The translations under genes were made by a program, and so were the position numbers. The notes beneath the pieces were generated by a model. It saw nothing but the letters and a program-made list of their open reading frames with translations. It searched no databases and was not told the origin of the DNA. From positions 12,034,001 through 12,098,000 of the forward strand of contig CM032800.1 in NCBI GenBank assembly GCA_019155185.1: a stretch of DNA of 64,000 nucleotides, in the 5' to 3' direction. The DNA comes from Beaufortia kweichowensis. Taxonomy: Eukaryota; Chordata; Actinopteri; Cypriniformes; Gastromyzontidae. Shown one piece after another: positions 58,970 through 64,000 of this stretch (the stretch's first letter is position 1; the number at the start of each line of letters is the position of its first letter).

Positions 58970-61430
58970 GTAACGCGTCTCATTCTGCACTGATGGGTTT
59001 TAAAATTTCCATGCGTGTCTCCTGGCTGGATGACTTTTAACTTAAGCTTTAGCGACCAAGAACCGTGTTCAGTAAAGAAATACAATTTGGGATCCTGAAA
59101 ATGGCAGAGGGTACTCGTTCGAAACTTGTTTTCATTTCCGTGGCCTCGTGTGCCACTTTACTCAGTGTCACGGGCTGAAAATTGCACCACCATTTTGTAA
59201 TTATTTCTGCATGGGCCCGGCGTGAGGGACGACATTATAGGAGATGATTACGACCTAGTGGATGTGGAGCTCAGGCGGGAGCATTAATTCTAGGGTGCGC
59301 ACACACATTTGACAGACACATTCTTAAATATTACACACTTCCTTTTGAGAGGTTTTTGTACTGAACATCACTGTTCACCCGCTAGTGCTGAATAACTACC
59401 TGTGGGGAGCGATGCGGCCAATTTAGGGGGTGTTTATGTGACAACATTTTCAACTAAAAATGGAAAACGTTTTTTTGGTTTTGGTAGTTTATTTTGGGAG
59501 GCTGAAAATGGCAATCAAAGTTTTTAAAACTGGATATCAAAGTGCACATTTTTAAAAATGATACTGTTATTGTATAACTGTGACGCTATGAGCAAGAATA
59601 TTACGTGTTCAGTCTATCGAATGTGTATGTTCACAAAAACAAAGTTTTTCTTCCCTATGTGAGACATACAAAAGTGTGAAATGAGTCCCGAGGACTAAGA
59701 TTAAGAACCGTTGTTTCAACTTTCCTCTCTTTAATGTACTGTTACGAAGTATGATTCATTTTAATAATTTAGTTTGATTACACAGTTCATAAATGAACCC
59801 ATTAAAAATAGGTGTGTAAGTTCCTGTATTTTTTACTGATTTCATGTATATTTAAATAGCGTCAATCCAGTTGCATGCATTTTGTTTATTACTGTAGCTT
59901 CTACTGCAGCTAACGTTGTTTTTAAACAGCTGACTTGATGGTGTTAATTTTTTAACTGCGAGCGGCTTGTAATTTGGAAAGTTCCAGTTACAAACTTTCA
60001 CAACTTTATTTATCCACAAAATAACTGGTTAAACAAAATCGCAAAAAATGTCCCCAGCTTGAAACTCAATATATGCAGTACATATGAGTGATTTCTCAGA
60101 ATGCCACGGGACACGTTAATCATTTATATGATATGTTTCCTGTATGTCTGAGCAACGTGCAAACATTTAAATGTAGAGTTATTGCAGACTGGACCAGCGG
60201 CTCACATTCCACTCGTCTGCTGTATAAAATCATAAGAGAACCTCACAAATGTCTCTTTCCACGGACCGTACCATTCTGACAAGAGCGCGGGGGGTGTTAA
60301 TGTGATGATTTATACCTGCTCCGTGACAGCTGAAGGGTGGCCGTATTATGAGACGGAGAGCTCATATCAAACTCTAAACGCAGGTCTATTCATATGGTCA
60401 GCGGTTCGTGATAATCTGTCTCTCTCTCTCATTCTCTGTTTCACTCATCTCTGTCAGGTCCCCTCAATGGGGCTGGTTAAATCGTCCATAACACGTAAAC
60501 GCTCGTTTATAAAAGCTGACAGACATGGCAGTCGTTTACAGAAATTAATTACCTTCCGCTGGTGCTTCTCGCGTCAGTCACGCTAGACCAGTCTCAAATA
60601 CTTTCATTAGAGACACCTCCACCTGCTGAGAGACAGGCCCATAAAGCAGATCCCTTCTTGCCAATAGTTTTATTCATGATGGAATTTCAGACAGAAAGCC
60701 AAAATGTTTTGCTTATTTTTGTTGTTGTTTTTGGATATGTGGTGCCTTTCATTAATCTGCAGTTGGTTAATGGAGGTCTGTCGAACGTTCAGCGAAACTC
60801 TCTTAATTATGGACACAGATCAGTCGAGCTTGGCTAACTTTTAGCTTAATGAATGCGACATGGCGGAAAGCGCTACATCTCAACTCTGTTCACAGAAGAA
60901 TCATTTATCCAGCCGCTTTTGCAGCGAATGAAATAAACTGGTTATTTCTGTGCCATTTCTTTAACTATACAGCAGTGAATAGTGGCTTATTAAGGAAAGC
61001 CGTGTGGAAAGTCTCTCTGTTATTTGTTTGTAAGGGTAGGAGAGAGCAGGGAGGTTTTTGCCCAGTTATTTTGAAAGTGTTTAGCCTGCATATTTTTGAC
61101 ATTTGTGCCACTTATTTTCATTATTTATTTCAGTTTGCACTAATGCCAATGTTATAATTATAGCATCAGTGCTGAATGATTGTAGCAGTGACATGTGATA
61201 AATGTAATGATTTGTATGTCATTACAAAACATCTTCAGTCAGACCTAGACTTATTTTAAGATTATGAGAGACAAGCGTTGATAGTGACGAATTGATTTGG
61301 AAAATATATTTTAAATCAGTATACATCATCAGTAAACACTTACGTTTCGCATATGTCCTAGTTTCCATACACCATTAACATCTCAACTGTCCCTCCTAGG
61401 AAGCAATGAGATAAAATGTAGAGCAAGTGG
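58970..61430. other. gene-free stretch with possible regulatory islands
   Basis: GC-richer unique islands at about 59100-59300 (CCATTTTGTAATTATTTCTG; GAGCATTAATTCTAGG) and 60160-60600 (ACAGAAATTAATTACCTTCC). Open frames at 60302-61157 have no recognisable domain. Confidence 0.35.
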
Positions 61431-61434
61431 AGAT

Positions 61435-61625
61435 CTTGAAGGGATAATTAAACCGAAAATGAAAAATCTTTTACCATTTATTCACTCCCATGTCATTTCA
61501 AACCTGTAAGACTTTCTTTCTTCTGCAGAACATAAAAGAAGAAATTTTGAAGAATCTTGGCTCAACCAAACCACATTGGCTCACAGGCATCCATTTTCTT
61601 CTCAGATTCTGCTCCTAAGACCCCA
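61435..61625. repeat. family A repeat, partial copy
   Basis: Starts 'GAAGGGATAATTAAACC' and contains 'CATGTCATTTCAAACCTGTA', 'GACTTTCTTTCTTCTGCAG' and 'AAGAAGAAATTTTGAAGAA'. Confidence 0.8.
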
Positions 61626-64000
61626 GTCATCTCAAATGTATCTCTAGAGTTTCACAAAAGATCTAAAACGTCCTAAACCATGCCAAGATATCAAAGTCTG
61701 CAATCGAATGTGAGTGATTTCAATAAGAACTTAAACTTTTCTAAAATCTACATTATGCTAATCACATTAATTGTTTAATTTATGTCATTTAAAGGAATAC
61801 CAGGAAACACACCTTGGAGATGAGATTGATGCCTAACCAAGAACCGAGAAGTCTGCTGAACTCCAAAAACCAATTAAATGTTCTGGGTATGAGCCAAATC
61901 AAAGATTAATATTAATTGAATATTAACTATTATAACTAATAGTCCTTAGCCTTGTTTTCGCTGTCATTTCCTCCCTATGAGCTCTCTTTTCATTTTACTT
62001 TAACTCTCTTTTTCAAGCTTTTTAGAATCACACACATGTCTGTGCAAACGCTCGCCCTGTCCAGCTGTTCAGCGTGGTTTGCTGTAGCACCGCCACTTCT
62101 TTAAATGACACACTTAAGGAAACCTAGGATGAAATCAGTCATTTGAAGAGCAGAAGATGTGTCTGGTGTGAATCTGTGACCGTTTTTTGCCGGCAGAACA
62201 TCTAATAAGTGCGCCGCTGTGCTGTGGGTCGCCCAGTGTGAGATTAGAGGAACTCTATTAAACTTTATGGCTTCGAGTCTAAGCGCGGGGAACAAAGCTG
62301 TGTGAAATGAACCTCAACTACCCCGGGACTTAACAAGGCGCTCACGAGTGATAAAACACGCTGGGACGTTTTCGGGGTACGAGGTGGGGGGGTTGTTTTC
62401 AGGCCCACCTACTTTACCGGTATTTCAAAGCATATCATGCTTTCTTGCCCGTTTGACTACTGCTGTGGGAGTAAGTTGAAATATTATGGGTTGTTTTGTG
62501 CTTTGTCGCTTAAAAATGTTTTTAAGCGCTGGCCTGTTCCAAAACAGCCAGTGCTGGAGCTCATGTTTGCACTTGGGAATCAGTGGTGGGACAATAAGAT
62601 AAATGTAAAAAAAAATTTAATCAACCTGAACGTTCCCCAATATATTTAATATAAATAAATAATATATAGATAGATTATTTATACTTAAATAAATCATTTT
62701 CTACATTTTTCCTAAAAATATGTGGCACTACCCACCTCACATGCGCTCTCCCATCATGTTTAGATATGCAAAATATACGGTATCAGATCATTTTCATTCC
62801 ATTGTTTGCAAACAATGAGCAATAGATAAGAAATGAATATTAATAAGGCCAAAGATTGTCGTGATGAATTGTGTCGCTGAGGTCTGATCGCAAATTGATT
62901 ATGAATGCATGTCAAATGCACTCTGTTTCTATCTTTCTATCTCATTAGTTCCTCGCATACAGTACTTTCTCTCTCACGCTTTCTCTCTTTACCCATTGCG
63001 TGATTGATGGTATTGCAGCTTTTATCTCAGGTAAGCCCGTGCTGTTACTTATCTAGCTTGACTGTCACTGGACGAGAAAGGTGTTTGCAAGCAGTGCGCA
63101 GACAGCAGATTGGCTGGGACAGAGCCAGGTGGGATAAACCCCCAGGTGGTGACAACTCTGGCCAATGTGGCTGGAAAAAAGAGTAGGTGATATATCTGAA
63201 ACTACAGTTTGTGAAGAAACTGTGCTCTTGAATATGCAAAATTTGTCACCGGGTTGGGGTGGTTGCCAGATCATTGCACTGGGGTTCCTCAGGAATTACA
63301 AGGTGGTTTCTTATGGGAGCAGCTTGAGAGTGTAAGTCTGTATAGTATTTTTTTCCCACATATGACTTAGGTGCCTGGAATTTTTTTACATGTTTTATTG
63401 TTTTAATTGCTTATAATAAGAATAGCACACTTTAGCTACACATGGCATCCTGTTAACTACCACAGACAATAATTTCCACTTCTTTCTTATGGTGCATTTA
63501 AAATGAAAGCCTAATATCCAGCAGGGCGTATCACAAGCACAATTTTTAAAGCGTTAAATATATTAACATATGGTAAGCAAACACCGGAGATCTACAGCAC
63601 AGGTCTTTGAATGATATTGCAGAATGATCTTGCCTGCTATCCAAGGGACATAATAATCCCATATTTCTTTCTTTGTGCCCATGAATGAGAGCAGTCGATA
63701 TCCTCTTGTTTTCCCAGCTGTGCTGCAGTCCAGATGAGAGCACTTTTTCTTCTTTCCCCCGGCTTTTTCAGAATGGTACCCCTGAGTTGCAGGGAGCGTG
63801 TCCAGCTCCATTTGCTGGGCTCTTTGAAAACCGTAGCAAGAACAATTACAGAGTCATGGCAGCAGTCCCGTTCTGTGAGCGTGTACTCACGCTAACCCTG
63901 CACAATAACTTCAGAAAAACCCCAAACCATTAGGCAGAGTAAAGAAATAAAAAGGCTCTTAATTTACATTTGTTGAAAAAACTATACTTTAAAACTATGC
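61626..64000. other. gene-free stretch to window end
   Basis: A GC-richer unique island at about 62120-62400 may be regulatory. A weak possible exon at about 61796 (acceptor ATTTAAAG, open for 13 codons, then stop) could follow the 58905 candidate in phase, but the acceptor is poor. Frames near 63.0-63.9 kb on both strands have no recognisable domain. Confidence 0.35.

Noticed and set aside
30302..64000. ncoa7, expected next to hint3 from human synteny
   Set aside because: No TLDc- or LysM-type exon was found on either strand.

Overview
The window is eukaryotic and AT-rich, and almost certainly comes from a ray-finned fish, probably a cyprinid (carp/goldfish/zebrafish type). The evidence is short phase-consistent exons with GT..AG splice sites, two recognisable vertebrate genes split over 13 and 5 exons, and many short interspersed repeats of types I know from cyprinid genomes. 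Nothing prokaryotic or viral was seen.

Layout. Positions 1-14.6 kb are intergenic, with repeats and a few GC-richer, motif-dense islands. From 14.6 to 26.0 kb on the minus strand lies trmt11, the catalytic subunit of the tRNA guanosine-10 N2-methyltransferase, with all 13 coding exons found. Exon 7 carries one extra base that shifts the frame before the methyltransferase core, so as written the copy is broken. At 27.1-27.6 kb on the plus strand is a compact single-exon gene for a costars-domain protein related to ABRA, head to head with trmt11. From 28.6 to 30.3 kb on the minus strand is hint3, a HIT-family nucleotide hydrolase, with five exons and an intact 162-residue frame. trmt11 and hint3 are same-strand neighbours in human too, so this pair is conserved synteny with the costars gene between them.

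From 30.3 kb to the end no gene can be named. There are first-exon-like or promoter-like stretches on the plus strand (about 34.1, 47.7 and 52.2 kb) and two phase-compatible candidate coding exons (57.46 and 58.9 kb). Many GC-richer, homeodomain-motif-rich islands lie between them and look like conserved non-coding elements, though this cannot be proved here. The best reading is the long 5' intronic or intergenic regulatory territory of an unidentified plus-strand gene that may continue past 64 kb.

The named genes do not form a pathway: TRMT11 modifies tRNA, HINT3 hydrolyses aminoacyl-AMP-type substrates, and the costars protein is expected to act on actin/Rho-SRF signalling. The most checkable oddity is the trmt11 frameshift. 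It is either a base error or a sign that one duplicate copy is decaying.
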